DNA of 64,000 nt from Bradyrhizobium lupini. GTDB taxonomy: Bacteria; Pseudomonadota; Alphaproteobacteria; Rhizobiales; Xanthobacteraceae. Below the pieces are notes generated by a model, which was not told the origin of the DNA, made no database searches, and saw nothing but the letters and a program-made list of their open reading frames with translations. Made by a program: the position numbers and the translations under genes. Numbering within the stretch: the first letter of the stretch is position 1; each line of letters starts with the position of its first letter. Shown here piece after piece: positions 54,555 to 63,358 of the stretch. Location: assembly GCF_040939785.1 (NCBI RefSeq), contig NZ_CP162553.1, positions 4,855,001-4,919,000 on the forward strand, in the 5' to 3' direction.

Positions 54555-55360
54555 CAGGCAACCTCGTCGGTCCATACCTTGAAATTGACAAGGGTATTCG
54601 GACCGAAGGTTTGGGTGATCGGGACGTCCGCGGCATCGCGTCCTTGTGCGATCAACACGCGACCGATCCGCGGCGTGTTGTTGCGCGGATCGAACATGTG
54701 CCAGCTTCCGCCGAGATAAGCCTCAAACCAGCCGGCGAAATCTCCCACGGCCCAGGGCTTCGGCGTGCCGATGTCGCTGAGATAACCGGTGCAGTAACGC
54801 GCCGGGATGTTCATGCAGCGGCAGAACGCGATGGCAAGATGAGCATAGTCGCGGCACACGCCCTTGCCTTCGTCGTAGGCTTCCCGCGCCGTCTTGGTCG
54901 CGCGCGCGTGCTCATAGCCGAAGGCGATGTGACGATGAACGAAATCGCAGATGGCCTGGACCCGCGCCCAGCCGGGCGGCGTGTGCTCGAACAACTTCCA
55001 TGCGATATCCGACAGGCGATCGGTCTCGCAGTAGCGACTGCCGAGCAGATAGACGAGCGTGTCGGTCGGCAGCGCCTCGACGGCGTGCTGAGCCGCGTTC
55101 GGGAACACTGGATCGGGCAGGCCGCTGTCGCTCACGACGCCGTCGCCGGCAAGGCGAAAGGCGCCAGCCGGCGCCACGATGCGGCTGCACCAATTGCCGA
55201 AGAGGTCGCGATAGGGCGTGATCGGCACCGAGGGTCTGGTGGTCAGCAGGTCGGGCACGATGACATCGGAGGCGCGGGTGAAGTGCGTGCCCAGCACCAT
55301 GATCATAGGCGTGGGCTGCGGGAATTCGTACAGCATCTCAAACCCGACGCGGAGCTTCAT
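54554..55360 (-). CDS. Transglutaminase-like protein
   Basis: A 268-residue protein of the transglutaminase/protease-like superfamily with the N-terminal bacterial transglutaminase barrel (MLYEFPQPTPMIMVL). The catalytic Cys lies in GKGVCRDYAHLAIAFCRCM (about 169) and the Asp in WHMFDPRNN. Where most relatives have His-Ala-Trp it has FAGWFEAYLGG, so the general-base His is missing or replaced by a neighbour. It may be an inactive or altered protease. It is coupled to the small gene downstream; a canonical paralogue is at 58892. Confidence 0.85.
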   Translation of the reverse strand: MKLRVGFEMLYEFPQPTPMIMVLGTHFTRASDVIVPDLLTTRPSVPITPYRDLFGNWCSRIVAPAGAFRLAGDGVVSDSGLPDPVFPNAAQHAVEALPTDTLVYLLGSRYCETDRLSDIAWKLFEHTPPGWARVQAICDFVHRHIAFGYEHARATKTAREAYDEGKGVCRDYAHLAIAFCRCMNIPARYCTGYLSDIGTPKPWAVGDFAGWFEAYLGGSWHMFDPRNNTPRIGRVLIAQGRDAADVPITQTFGPNTLVNFKVWTDEVA

Positions 55361-55750
55361 ACGATTTTCCCTTGGCTAAGCTCGTAACATGGCTACGAAG
55401 CGGCCGATCACAAGGCTTTGACGGCTTATTCGGTCGCGGGCGGCAATTGGCGCCTCAAAAGTGCGGCACGGGCGAGAAAATGATAGCTAATTGCGGCGAT
55501 TGCGCGCACGGTGCGGGAATGTCGAAAGATCTGTCGTTTCTGCGCCTATGCAGCGCCACGACTATTCGCGCGACGTGAAGCGCCTCATTCCCTCGCAGCG
55601 GCGGAGCCGACTCGTAGCGACGTCGTAACAGCGGTCGTCGCGCATATTGCCCACTCCAGCGGTGAGTTGGACGCGGCAGGCGCGTGCCGCGGACACCTGA
55701 AGGTTTCACCGCGATCGATCATGAGATCGAACGCCAACCGAAAGCACCCG
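55361..55750. other. Intergenic region upstream of the small GWYAIKVSG protein
   Basis: No convincing gene in 390 bases. Two short plus-strand frames with TTG or ATG starts cross it but show no family features or ribosome sites. Confidence 0.45.
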
Positions 55751-55945
55751 ATGCAAACTCAACCGATGCAAGCTCTCTCGCCACGGCACGTCAAGACAGA
55801 AGAAGCGCTCCGGCTCGGCGTCGAGTCGGGCTGGTACGCGATCAAGGTCAGTGGGACCTTTGTCTCGGGCCCGCACGACTCGGAAGCGGATTGCAGTCGC
55901 AAGATCGACGAAATCAATCCGCCTCCGGTGAAGAAGAAGCGATGA
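55751..55945 (+). CDS. Small conserved-looking hypothetical protein
   Basis: A 64-residue protein. The recognisable core is ALRLGVESGWYAIKVSGTFV followed by SGPHDSEADC, and the tail is NPPPVKKKR. The open frame begins well upstream; ATG 55721 and ATG 55751 are both possible, neither with a good ribosome site. I have a weak memory of this core as a small rhizobial family of unknown function. Convergent with the SRPBCC genes. Confidence 0.4.
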   Translation: MQTQPMQALSPRHVKTEEALRLGVESGWYAIKVSGTFVSGPHDSEADCSRKIDEINPPPVKKKR

Positions 55946-55963
55946 CGACACGGAGTTCGCCCG

Positions 55964-56476
55964 CTACGGCGTCTTGATACCCATCGCCTTCAACGCTTCC
56001 AGCATCTGCGCCGGCGGCGCCATCTTGATCTGCGGCGCCTTGCCCGTTTCCAGCAGGCTCTTCAGCCCCGACAGGATTGCGGGCCAGCCGGTGCGGCCGC
56101 CGGAAAGGATGTCGTCGCTGAGCGGGCGGTCGTGGCGTTCGCTCACGGTGAGGCGGACGGCCTCGCCGGCTTGTTCAATCTCGTAAGTGACAAGCGTCGC
56201 GCCGAGCTTTGCGACGAGGTCGGGCCAGTTGACGTTCCACGTCACCGTCAGCTTGTTCGGCGGATCGTATTCGAACACATCGCCCGAAATGTGTTCCGAG
56301 CCATCAGGCGCGCGCACGACGAATTTGCCGCCGAGTCTTGGCTCCATCTCGACCGCAAAGCCGGAAAAATATTGGCGGCTGAACTCGGCGGAGGTCAGCG
56401 CCTCCCACACCTGGTCCGGCGTCGCGGCGATGTAAATCGTGTAGACGGTGAGCGGCTTGAACCGATCGAGGTTCAT
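55964..56476 (-). CDS. SRPBCC (AHSA1-type) family protein, second of operon
   Basis: A 170-residue START-like protein. TVYTIYIAATPDQVWEALTS and PRLGGKFVV..GDVFEYDPPNKLTVTW are the typical AHSA1 strands, and GWPAILSGLKSLLETGKAP the C-terminal helix. These proteins bind hydrophobic ligands in a deep pocket. The start overlaps the previous stop (ATGA), so the three genes ArsR-SRPBCC-SRPBCC form one coupled operon. The C-terminal helix is almost identical to that of its neighbour, which suggests tandem duplication. Confidence 0.88.
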   Translation of the reverse strand: MNLDRFKPLTVYTIYIAATPDQVWEALTSAEFSRQYFSGFAVEMEPRLGGKFVVRAPDGSEHISGDVFEYDPPNKLTVTWNVNWPDLVAKLGATLVTYEIEQAGEAVRLTVSERHDRPLSDDILSGGRTGWPAILSGLKSLLETGKAPQIKMAPPAQMLEALKAMGIKTP

Positions 56477-56943
56477 CTTGCATCGAATCCCTTGTTGAGG
56501 GCTGCGTGCGGAATGGCCAGCACCTTGCCGCTTTCCAGCAGGCTCTTGAGCCCGGACAGGATCGCCGGCCACCCGTTGGAAACGGCGCCGAAATATTTGC
56601 CGCCTTCGACGAAGCCGTCATGCAGCACCGTCAAACGCACGAGCGAGCCGAACGGTTCGATGGTAAAGACCACCCGCGAGATCGGCTCACCGCGCAGCTC
56701 CTCGTATTTTTGGTGCTTGAAGCTGTAAGACAGCCGCCGCGGCGGATCGGCTTCGAGGATCTCGCCGGAATCGGTGGTCTCGCCGTCCAGCAGCAGCGCG
56801 AAAGGGGAGCCGATTTTCCAGTCGGACCTGACCTCGGCGCCGAACCAGTATTGCTTGGTGAACTCGCTCGATGTCAGCGCCTCCCACAGCCTCGTTGGCG
56901 TTGTCTCGATGTAGGTGACATAGACGAATTGCGGCTTACTCAT
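56473..56943 (-). CDS. SRPBCC (AHSA1-type) family protein, first of operon
   Basis: A 156-residue START-like protein (KPQFVYVTYIETTPTRLWEA, EILEADPPRRLSYSFKH, GWPAILSGLKSLLESGKVL). It overlaps the ArsR-type gene by eight bases at its start and the second SRPBCC gene at its stop. ArsR-AHSA1 pairs are a widespread arrangement in which the regulator represses both genes; the ligand is normally unknown. Confidence 0.88.
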   Translation of the reverse strand: MSKPQFVYVTYIETTPTRLWEALTSSEFTKQYWFGAEVRSDWKIGSPFALLLDGETTDSGEILEADPPRRLSYSFKHQKYEELRGEPISRVVFTIEPFGSLVRLTVLHDGFVEGGKYFGAVSNGWPAILSGLKSLLESGKVLAIPHAALNKGFDAR

Positions 56944-57250
56944 CACGCTTCTCCAACTGGCGTTTCAACTCGCCGAGTGCGGCGAGCTTGCCGCGCTCGA
57001 ATTTCTTGATCCAGCGTTCGCCGATCTGATGGATCGGAACCGGATTGAGATAGTGCAGCTTCTCGCGGCCGTGCCTGATGCTCGTGACCAGATTGGCCTC
57101 TTCCAGAATGGCAAGGTGCTTGGTCACGGCCTGGCGCGTCATCGCGAGGCCTTCACAGAGTTCGTTCAGCGTCTGGCCGTTCCTGGCGTGAAGTCTGTCG
57201 AGCAGCGACCGTCGTGACGCATCGGCGAGCGCTTTGAAGACCTCATCCAT
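56936..57250 (-). CDS. ArsR family transcriptional regulator (SRPBCC-associated)
   Basis: A 104-residue winged-helix repressor: MDEVFKALADASRRSLLDRL, recognition helix MTRQAVTKHLAILEEANLV, wing SIRHGREKLHYLNPVPI. It lacks the metal-binding Cys of true ArsR and belongs to the subgroup always found with AHSA1-type proteins. ATG 57250 is preferred over a TTG six codons earlier. A palindrome at 57266-57279 sits just upstream and is the likely operator. Confidence 0.9.
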   Translation of the reverse strand: MDEVFKALADASRRSLLDRLHARNGQTLNELCEGLAMTRQAVTKHLAILEEANLVTSIRHGREKLHYLNPVPIHQIGERWIKKFERGKLAALGELKRQLEKRDE

Positions 57251-57265
57251 GGCGGCGATAATAGG

Positions 57266-57279
57266 CAACCAAATGATTG
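57266..57279. promoter_or_regulatory. Candidate operator of the ArsR-SRPBCC operon
   Basis: CAACCAAATGATTG is an imperfect palindrome (CAAYCA-AA-TGRTTG) ending 16 bases before the regulator ATG. It fits the CAAxCAxxTGxTTG-like sites expected for this ArsR subgroup. Confidence 0.5.
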
Positions 57280-57361
57280 CATGTCAAGCGCAAGGTCGTG
57301 ACTTCCGTTCCCGCCCTCGCCATGCATTAATGCCGCAAACCGCTCCCAGCGAGTCCTCCCC

Positions 57362-57982
57362 ATGATGTCTCTGCAAGCCTATCTCGCCTTCCTTGCCGCC
57401 TGCATCGCGCTCGCGCTGTTGCCGGGGCCGATCGTCACCCTCGTTATCGCCAACGGGCTGCGCCACGGCACGCGCGCGGCGCTGACCAATGTGGCCGGTG
57501 CGCAGGCCGGCCTCGCCATCGTCATCGGCATCGTCGCGGTCGGACTGACCTCGCTGATGGCGACCATGGGGTATTGGTTCGACTGGGTGCGCTTTGCCGG
57601 CGCCGCCTATCTGGTCTGGCTCGGCATCAAGCTGATCTGGGCGCCGGTCGAGGGCGTCAATGTGGATGAGCCGCCGGCGCCGCCGCGCGGCGGATTCTTC
57701 CTGCAAGGTTTCCTGGTGCTGCTGTCGAACCCGAAGGTGCTGGTGTTCTTCGGCGCCTTCATCCCGCAGTTCATGGACATGAACCGCGACCACTTCCCGC
57801 AGGTCGCGCTGCTGGGAGCCACCTTCATGGTCACTGCGGTGATGACGGACGCGCTCTACGCCATCGCCGCGGGGCGGGCCCGGAAGTTCTTCTCGGCTCG
57901 CCGCACCCGCATGATGTCGCGCATCTCCGGCGGCTTCATGATCGGCGGCGGCATCTGGCTGGCGCTGACCAGGGCGAAATAA
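57362..57982 (+). CDS. LysE/RhtB family amino-acid exporter
   Basis: A 206-residue inner-membrane exporter with six hydrophobic segments. The conserved LALLPGPIVTLVIANGLRHG near residue 20 and NPKVLVFFGAFIPQFM near 125 identify the RhtB branch, which exports neutral amino acids or homoserine lactones. Start at ATG 57362 or the next codon. Divergent from the ArsR-SRPBCC operon. Confidence 0.92.
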   Translation: MMSLQAYLAFLAACIALALLPGPIVTLVIANGLRHGTRAALTNVAGAQAGLAIVIGIVAVGLTSLMATMGYWFDWVRFAGAAYLVWLGIKLIWAPVEGVNVDEPPAPPRGGFFLQGFLVLLSNPKVLVFFGAFIPQFMDMNRDHFPQVALLGATFMVTAVMTDALYAIAAGRARKFFSARRTRMMSRISGGFMIGGGIWLALTRAK

Positions 57983-57993
57983 CCGCCGTCGGG

Positions 57994-58800
57994 CTAATCG
58001 ACCAGCCTTTCCGCCCGCAGTTCAACCTCGATCTCTGCAAAAATCCGCGCCAGCCGCTCGGCCCATTGTTGCTGGCCAGACTGGTCGGCGATCAGATCCT
58101 GGCGGATCTCAATGCCGGTATTGACGAGGCCGCGAGCTTCGCCGTGCACGGGGATGGTGTAGTCGGTGAGGTCGTTCACCGCATAGGGCTCGTTGTCGCC
58201 CACGACGAGATCGCTCTCGCTGCGGAGATGCCTGAGCAGCAGCTGCGGCAGCACGGTGTCGCGATTGTAGAGCGCGCCGATGTGCCAGGGACGCGCGACG
58301 CCGGCGTAAACGGGCGTGAAGCTGTGCAGCGACACCAGCACCGTCGGCCGCTTGTCGTGCACGCGGCGGTCGATCGCGGCATGGATATGCCGGTGATAGG
58401 GCTCGAAAATCTCGCGGCGGCGCGCTTTGCGCTCCTGCTCCGAAATTCCCTCGTTGCGCGGGATCGCGGTTGCTTCGGAAATCAGGGGAATCGAGCTCAC
58501 GGCGGCGGGCGGGCGGTTGCAGTCGATCACCAGCCGCGAATAGCGCTGGGCGATCAGATGTGCGCCCAGCATCTCTGCCAGCCGGTCGGCGACGCCCCCA
58601 ATGCCGATGTCCCAGGCGATATGCCGCGTCAGCTCGTTCTCGGCGACGCCAAGATCGCCAAGCGCAGCCGGCAGGACCCTTCCGTAGTGGTCCGAGGTGA
58701 GCAAAAAAGGCGATGTCCCTTGCGCATTCACCTCGTGCACCGGGGGGACGTCACCCTCGCTGAGGAGTTGATTGGTCGCCCCGATTGTGTCTAAAGCCAT
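57994..58800 (-). CDS. N-formylglutamate amidohydrolase
   Basis: A 268-residue zinc-dependent amidohydrolase family protein. Family marks are LLTSDHYGRVLPAALGDLGV (metal-binding His region), RHIAWDIGIGGVADRLAEML, RLVIDCNRPP and VLVSLHSFTPVYAG. In histidine breakdown such enzymes release formate from N-formylglutamate; no hut genes are near, so the role could be a related deformylase. Convergent with the LysE gene, divergent from the second transglutaminase. Confidence 0.88.
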   Translation of the reverse strand: MALDTIGATNQLLSEGDVPPVHEVNAQGTSPFLLTSDHYGRVLPAALGDLGVAENELTRHIAWDIGIGGVADRLAEMLGAHLIAQRYSRLVIDCNRPPAAVSSIPLISEATAIPRNEGISEQERKARRREIFEPYHRHIHAAIDRRVHDKRPTVLVSLHSFTPVYAGVARPWHIGALYNRDTVLPQLLLRHLRSESDLVVGDNEPYAVNDLTDYTIPVHGEARGLVNTGIEIRQDLIADQSGQQQWAERLARIFAEIEVELRAERLVD

Positions 58801-58891
58801 CCTGATTGCCTAATGAAACAGCAGTCACCCCGAAGAATCGGGCGGGATTGCTATAGATTGGTCCGCCCGACATCACCATGATTGCCTGACG

Positions 58892-59803
58892 ATGCCGTTG
58901 CTGACGATTCATCACAAGACCGAATATCGCTACACCCGCCCCGTGGCGTTCGGCGAACACAGGATCATGCTGCGGCCGCGCGACGGGCATGATCTGCGCG
59001 TGCTCGACTCCAGGCTCGAGATATCGCCCGAGCCGATGTCGCTGCACTGGATCCACGACGTGTTCGGCAATTCCGTCGCGATCGCGAATTTCGACGAGCG
59101 CGCGGACGCGCTGATCTTCGACTGGCACGTCACCGTCGAGCACAATCCGGTCGAGGAGTTCGCGCTGACGCCGGACGACTCGGCCTATTTCTATCCTTTC
59201 GCGTATGACGATGAGGAGTTTCCCGACCTCGTCCACTACATCACGCCGCAATATACCGATCCCGATGGCGAGATCGCGGAATGGGCGCGCGGCTTTCTCG
59301 ACGAGGACGCGCCGACGCCGACCTTCAAGATCCTGAGCGGCATGACCCACGGTATCCGCGAGCGGTTCAAGTACCGCAAGCGCCACGAGCTGGGCACGCA
59401 GCATCCGCTCGACACCTTGCAGTCCGGTAGCGGAACCTGCCGCGACTACGCTCTGTTCATGATCGAGGCGCTGCGTCATCTCGGAATCGCCGCACGATTC
59501 GTCTCCGGCTACATCTTCCTGCCGGAGGATATCGAGCAGCGCCATGTCGGCGGCGGTTCGACGCATGCCTGGGTCCAGGTCTACCTGCCCAGCGCGGGCT
59601 GGATCGAGTTCGATCCGACCAACGGCATCGTCGGCACCCGCGACCTCATCCGCGTCGCGGTCGCCCGCGATCCGCGCCAGGCAATCCCGCTGCACGGCGT
59701 CTATATCGGCCCTGCCGGCGCGTTCGACGCCATGGACGTGACCATCAGGGTGGTGTCGGACGAGCAATGCAGCGGCGAGACACTCGAGGCGGAGGTTTTG
59801 TAG
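58892..59803 (+). CDS. Transglutaminase-like cysteine protease family protein
   Basis: A 303-residue protein with the N-terminal bacterial transglutaminase barrel (LLTIHHKTEYRYTRPVAFGE) and the complete catalytic triad: Cys in GSGTCRDYALFM (about 188), His in STHAWVQVYLP (about 228) and Asp in WIEFDPTNG. Usually an amide-cleaving or crosslinking enzyme; in many bacteria this gene sits with alpha-E and circularly permuted ATP-grasp genes, which are not here. No signal peptide is visible. Confidence 0.9.
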   Translation: MPLLTIHHKTEYRYTRPVAFGEHRIMLRPRDGHDLRVLDSRLEISPEPMSLHWIHDVFGNSVAIANFDERADALIFDWHVTVEHNPVEEFALTPDDSAYFYPFAYDDEEFPDLVHYITPQYTDPDGEIAEWARGFLDEDAPTPTFKILSGMTHGIRERFKYRKRHELGTQHPLDTLQSGSGTCRDYALFMIEALRHLGIAARFVSGYIFLPEDIEQRHVGGGSTHAWVQVYLPSAGWIEFDPTNGIVGTRDLIRVAVARDPRQAIPLHGVYIGPAGAFDAMDVTIRVVSDEQCSGETLEAEVL

Positions 59804-59848
59804 ATCCGCTGCGATTTGCACGCTGCCGATTGATGGTTATAGAAGGCC

Positions 59849-60247
59849 ATGACCTCCAATCGTCTCTTCGTCTACGGCACGCTGATGCGCGGCTTCGACC
59901 ATCCGATGGCGCGGTTGCTTGCGGGCCACGCGGATTTTCTGGGTGAAGCGACCTGCCGCGGCCGGCTCGTTCTGGTGAAGCATTATCCGGGGCTGCTGCT
60001 CTCCGATGTGCCGTCCGACCGCGTCCACGGCGAACTCTTTCACCTGCGCGTGCCCGACGAACTCTTGCGCGAGCTCGACATGTACGAGGCCTGCGGCGAG
60101 GGCTTTCCGGAGCCGACCGAATATCTGCGCCAGCTGGTCGACGTGACAGGTGCAGACGGGGTGACGGCACCGGCCTGGACTTACATCTACAACTGGCCCG
60201 TCACCGATCTGCCGCGCATCGAATCCGGCCGCTTTCTTGGGCTCTAG
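59849..60247 (+). CDS. Gamma-glutamylcyclotransferase-like (AIG2) protein
   Basis: A 132-residue protein opening LFVYGTLMRGFDHPMARLL, the YGTL substrate-binding signature, with the catalytic Glu probably in ELDMYEACGEG. AIG2/GGCT proteins turn gamma-glutamyl amines or dipeptides into 5-oxoproline; bacterial targets are mostly unknown. Its stop and that of the chlorite-dismutase-like gene interlock in CTAG. Confidence 0.85.
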   Translation: MTSNRLFVYGTLMRGFDHPMARLLAGHADFLGEATCRGRLVLVKHYPGLLLSDVPSDRVHGELFHLRVPDELLRELDMYEACGEGFPEPTEYLRQLVDVTGADGVTAPAWTYIYNWPVTDLPRIESGRFLGL

Positions 60248-60807
60248 CCCGACAGCACTTCCTTCACTGCGCGCACGTCGACCTCGCGCTCGACATAGCT
60301 CCACTCCTCGGTTCGCCTGAGCATCGCGACCAGCTCCTCGAACAGCGAGGCGTGCGCAGGCGCGAATTCGAACCAGGTCAGGAAGTCGAAGGGCCCGCCG
60401 AGGTCGCGGCAATGATAGAGCTGCCGCGCAATCGCAGGCAGGAAGCGCAGGCTGTTCGCGATGTGATGCGACTTGTCCTCGAAGATCCTGCGGCGCTCTT
60501 CCTGGGTCAGATCCCACCAGGCCTGCGACTTGCGGATCGGGATCAGCGCCCCACTGGTTGCTTCCAGCCGGCCGAGGCCGGCCTGCACGGAAGTGAGATG
60601 CTGCTTCTCCGGGCGCTCGGTGTAGCGCAAGCTGCTCGCGACACCGACCAGGCGCCAGGCATTGCGCGAGGGCACCAGCGGCAACGCGATGGCCTCGCTG
60701 TCGGTGACCGACAGCGTTGGCATGAAGGCGAGGGGCTCGCCCGTCACCGGCGAAATCGAGGTGATGCGCCAACCCCCGCTCTGGCCGCCTCGGAAGGTCC
60801 TGAACAT
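60244..60807 (-). CDS. Chlorite dismutase family protein
   Basis: A 187-residue protein of the dimeric-type chlorite dismutase/heme-peroxidase-like fold: KSQAWWDLTQEERRRIFEDK, then ARQLYHCRDLGGPFDFLTWF and EEWSYVEREVDVR, matching the family C-terminal half, including the HxxCRDLG region where heme-binding members have the proximal His. True chlorite detoxification is uncertain. ATG 60807 is chosen; a TTG at 60843 preceded by GGAAAG is the alternative and adds 12 residues. Divergent from dnaG. Confidence 0.75.
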   Translation of the reverse strand: MFRTFRGGQSGGWRITSISPVTGEPLAFMPTLSVTDSEAIALPLVPSRNAWRLVGVASSLRYTERPEKQHLTSVQAGLGRLEATSGALIPIRKSQAWWDLTQEERRRIFEDKSHHIANSLRFLPAIARQLYHCRDLGGPFDFLTWFEFAPAHASLFEELVAMLRRTEEWSYVEREVDVRAVKEVLSG

Positions 60808-60968
60808 GGCCCCCATGGAAGCGTGGAACCGGGGCGGGTTCAAGCTTTCCGTCGAATCTTCGACCTGTGAATAGCCGGGAGAAGCCCTAAGTGCATCGTA
60901 TTTCCCGGGGGCATCCTTATATGCCTATTCGTTGGCAAAACGCCCGACTCACCCCAGAAATCAACCTG

Positions 60969-62981
60969 ATGCGCTTCACGCCCCAATTCCTCGACGAGCT
61001 TCGGGCCCGGCTTTCGGTCTCCGAAGTCGTGGGCAAGCGCGTCAAACTGAAGAAGGCGGGGCGAGAGTGGAAGGGGCTGTCGCCGTTCCAGCAGGAAAAG
61101 ACGCCGTCCTTCTACGTCAACGACCAGAAGGGCTTTTACCACGACTTCTCCTCCGGCAAGCACGGCGACATCATCAGCTTCATGATGGAGACCGACGGCC
61201 TGCCGTTCGCGGAGGCCGTGGAGCGGCTCGCCAATATGGCGGGCCTGCCGCTGCCAGCGGTGACACCGGATGCGGCGCGTCAGGAGCAGCGGCGCCGCTC
61301 GCTGCATGACGTCATGGATCTCGCCGCCAAGTTCTTTGCCGAGACGCTGGCCTCTCGCGTCGGCGCCAAGGCGCGCGGCTATCTCGCCGACCGCGCGATC
61401 TCGCCGGCGACGCAATTGCAGTTTCGGCTGGGCTATGCGCCACCTGATCGCTTTGCGCTGAAAGAGCATCTCGGCAAGCTCGGCGTCTCCGTCGACGACA
61501 TGGTCGAAACCGGCATGCTGGTGGCCGGCAACGACATCCCGGTGCCCTATGATCGCTTCCGCGATCGCGTGATGTTTCCGATCACGGATCTGCGCGGCCG
61601 CGTCATCGCCTTCGGCGGGCGCGCGCTGGAGAAGGACGTTCCGGCCAAGTACCTGAACTCGCCGGAGACGCCGCTCTTCCACAAGGGCGACAATCTGTAC
61701 AACCACCAGACCGCGCGCAAAGCCACCCATGACGGCAGCCCCCTCATCGTGGTCGAAGGCTATGTCGACGTCATCGCCATGGTCACCGCGGGCTTTGCCG
61801 GCAGCGTGGCGCCACTCGGCACCGCGCTCACTGAAAACCAGCTCGCGCTGCTCTGGAAAATGGCGGACGAGCCGATCCTCTGCTTCGACGGCGACCGCGC
61901 CGGCCAGAAAGCCGCTTATCGTGCCGCGGATCTCGCCTTACCCTTCCTCGCGCCCGGCAAGAGTCTGCGCTTCGCCCTGCTGCCGGAAGGGCAGGACCCC
62001 GACGACCTCGTGCGCTCCGGCGGTCGCGGCGCGATCGAGGAGGTGATCGCGGCGGCGCGTCCGCTCGCCGAGATGATCTGGTCGCGCGAGCTCGAAGGCG
62101 GCAATTTCGCCACTCCCGAGCGCCGCGCCGCGCTGGAGGCGCGCATCAAGGAGCTCTCCAACGGCATCCGCGACGAGGTGGTGCGGCGCTATTATCGGCA
62201 GGATCTTGCCGAGCGGCTCCAGCGTGCCTTTGCCCCCGAAGGCGGGCGCGGCGGCTTTGGCGCCGGCCGTGGCAATTTCCGCCCCGGGCCCGGCGGTCGC
62301 CAGTTCCAGCCCCGCGGTGGGGGAGGCGCGAATCGATTCGGCGGTCAGGGATTTGGTGGCCGCCGCGGCCCGCCCGGCCCGATCCAGCTGCCCTCCGGGC
62401 CCTATCAGGCGGCGAGCGCGCAGCTGGCGGCAAGCCCGATCATGCGCGGCCAACGCAGCGCCATCTCCCGCCGGGAGGCCCTGATCCTGCAAATCCTGAT
62501 CAACCACCCCTGGCTCCTCCACGATCATCTCGAGGAAGTCGCGGCCCTGGAGCTGGCCCATCCCGAGGTCCATAAGCTCCGGGCCGGCATCATCGCCGCC
62601 TTCGCCAACGACCATCACCATTCGCCGGACCCCGGCGAGCTCGCCGAGAAGATGCGCAGCGACCTCGAGAAGGGTGGATTTTCTCAGGCCCTTCAAAGGG
62701 TTGAGGGCGGCATCACGACCGCGGCGGTGTGGGGCGCCCGCGAGGGCGCCGCACGGGACGACGTTCTCTCCACCTGGCATCAGCTGGTCGCCTTGCATCG
62801 GCAGTACCATTCACTACTTAGAGAGCTGAAAGACGCCGAGCTGGCCTTGGGGGAAGATCCCAGCGAGGCCAACATGGCGTGGCTGCGCGACGTCAAGGCT
62901 CGGATAGGCGAAGTCGACGGCACCGAGGCCCTGATCGAGGGTTTTGGCGAGCTGTCGGGCCGGTTCCAGAAGAGCGTGTGA
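60969..62981 (+). CDS. dnaG: DNA primase
   Basis: A 670-residue primase that makes RNA primers at the replication fork. The N-terminal CHC2 fold is recognisable (WKGLSPFQQEKTPSFYV...FYHDFSSGKHGD) but all four zinc ligands are replaced (S38, Q41, D59, S62 in place of Cys, His, Cys, Cys). The TOPRIM catalytic core follows (VVEGYVDVIAM, FDGDRAGQKAAY). A Gly/Arg/Pro-rich linker (about 445-505) leads to the C-terminal DnaB-binding helices. ATG 60969 starts the family sequence; upstream in-frame codons are not conserved-looking. rpoD follows on the same strand. Confidence 0.95.
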   Translation: MRFTPQFLDELRARLSVSEVVGKRVKLKKAGREWKGLSPFQQEKTPSFYVNDQKGFYHDFSSGKHGDIISFMMETDGLPFAEAVERLANMAGLPLPAVTPDAARQEQRRRSLHDVMDLAAKFFAETLASRVGAKARGYLADRAISPATQLQFRLGYAPPDRFALKEHLGKLGVSVDDMVETGMLVAGNDIPVPYDRFRDRVMFPITDLRGRVIAFGGRALEKDVPAKYLNSPETPLFHKGDNLYNHQTARKATHDGSPLIVVEGYVDVIAMVTAGFAGSVAPLGTALTENQLALLWKMADEPILCFDGDRAGQKAAYRAADLALPFLAPGKSLRFALLPEGQDPDDLVRSGGRGAIEEVIAAARPLAEMIWSRELEGGNFATPERRAALEARIKELSNGIRDEVVRRYYRQDLAERLQRAFAPEGGRGGFGAGRGNFRPGPGGRQFQPRGGGGANRFGGQGFGGRRGPPGPIQLPSGPYQAASAQLAASPIMRGQRSAISRREALILQILINHPWLLHDHLEEVAALELAHPEVHKLRAGIIAAFANDHHHSPDPGELAEKMRSDLEKGGFSQALQRVEGGITTAAVWGAREGAARDDVLSTWHQLVALHRQYHSLLRELKDAELALGEDPSEANMAWLRDVKARIGEVDGTEALIEGFGELSGRFQKSV

Positions 62982-63358
62982 TGAAAGAATCATGCGGACG
63001 GCCGGGACCGGAACCGCTAAAAGACTCGCCAAATCCGAGGTTTGGCGGCAAAAACAGGGTTAATCGAGGCTTAACGGTCTTGTAGCACTTTGGCCACCAG
63101 GCGGCCGCAGGCAGAACAGACGCGTCAGGAATGAATCCGCGCAATTGCTGTTGGCACTACACCTGCATCCGCTGCGACAAAGAGGCTCTACGAAGCGTTA
63201 GGCAAATCCGGCGAGTGAAAGGTCGGGGGTGGCGACAAGAGGTCCGCGCCGCCCTTTCCGTGTCGAGATCTGACGAAGCGAGAGCATCGAGCAACAGGTT
63301 CAAGTGATTTCACGCGGGCGCGGCGAACGTCTGTGTGAAACGCGTTTAGGAGCAATGG
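62982..63358 (+). other. dnaG-rpoD intergenic region
   Basis: No gene in 377 bases. A hairpin CGCCAAA/TTTGGCG lies at 63027-63047 without a T-run and could be a weak dnaG terminator. The remainder should hold rpoD promoters; no element is clear enough to mark. Confidence 0.5.
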
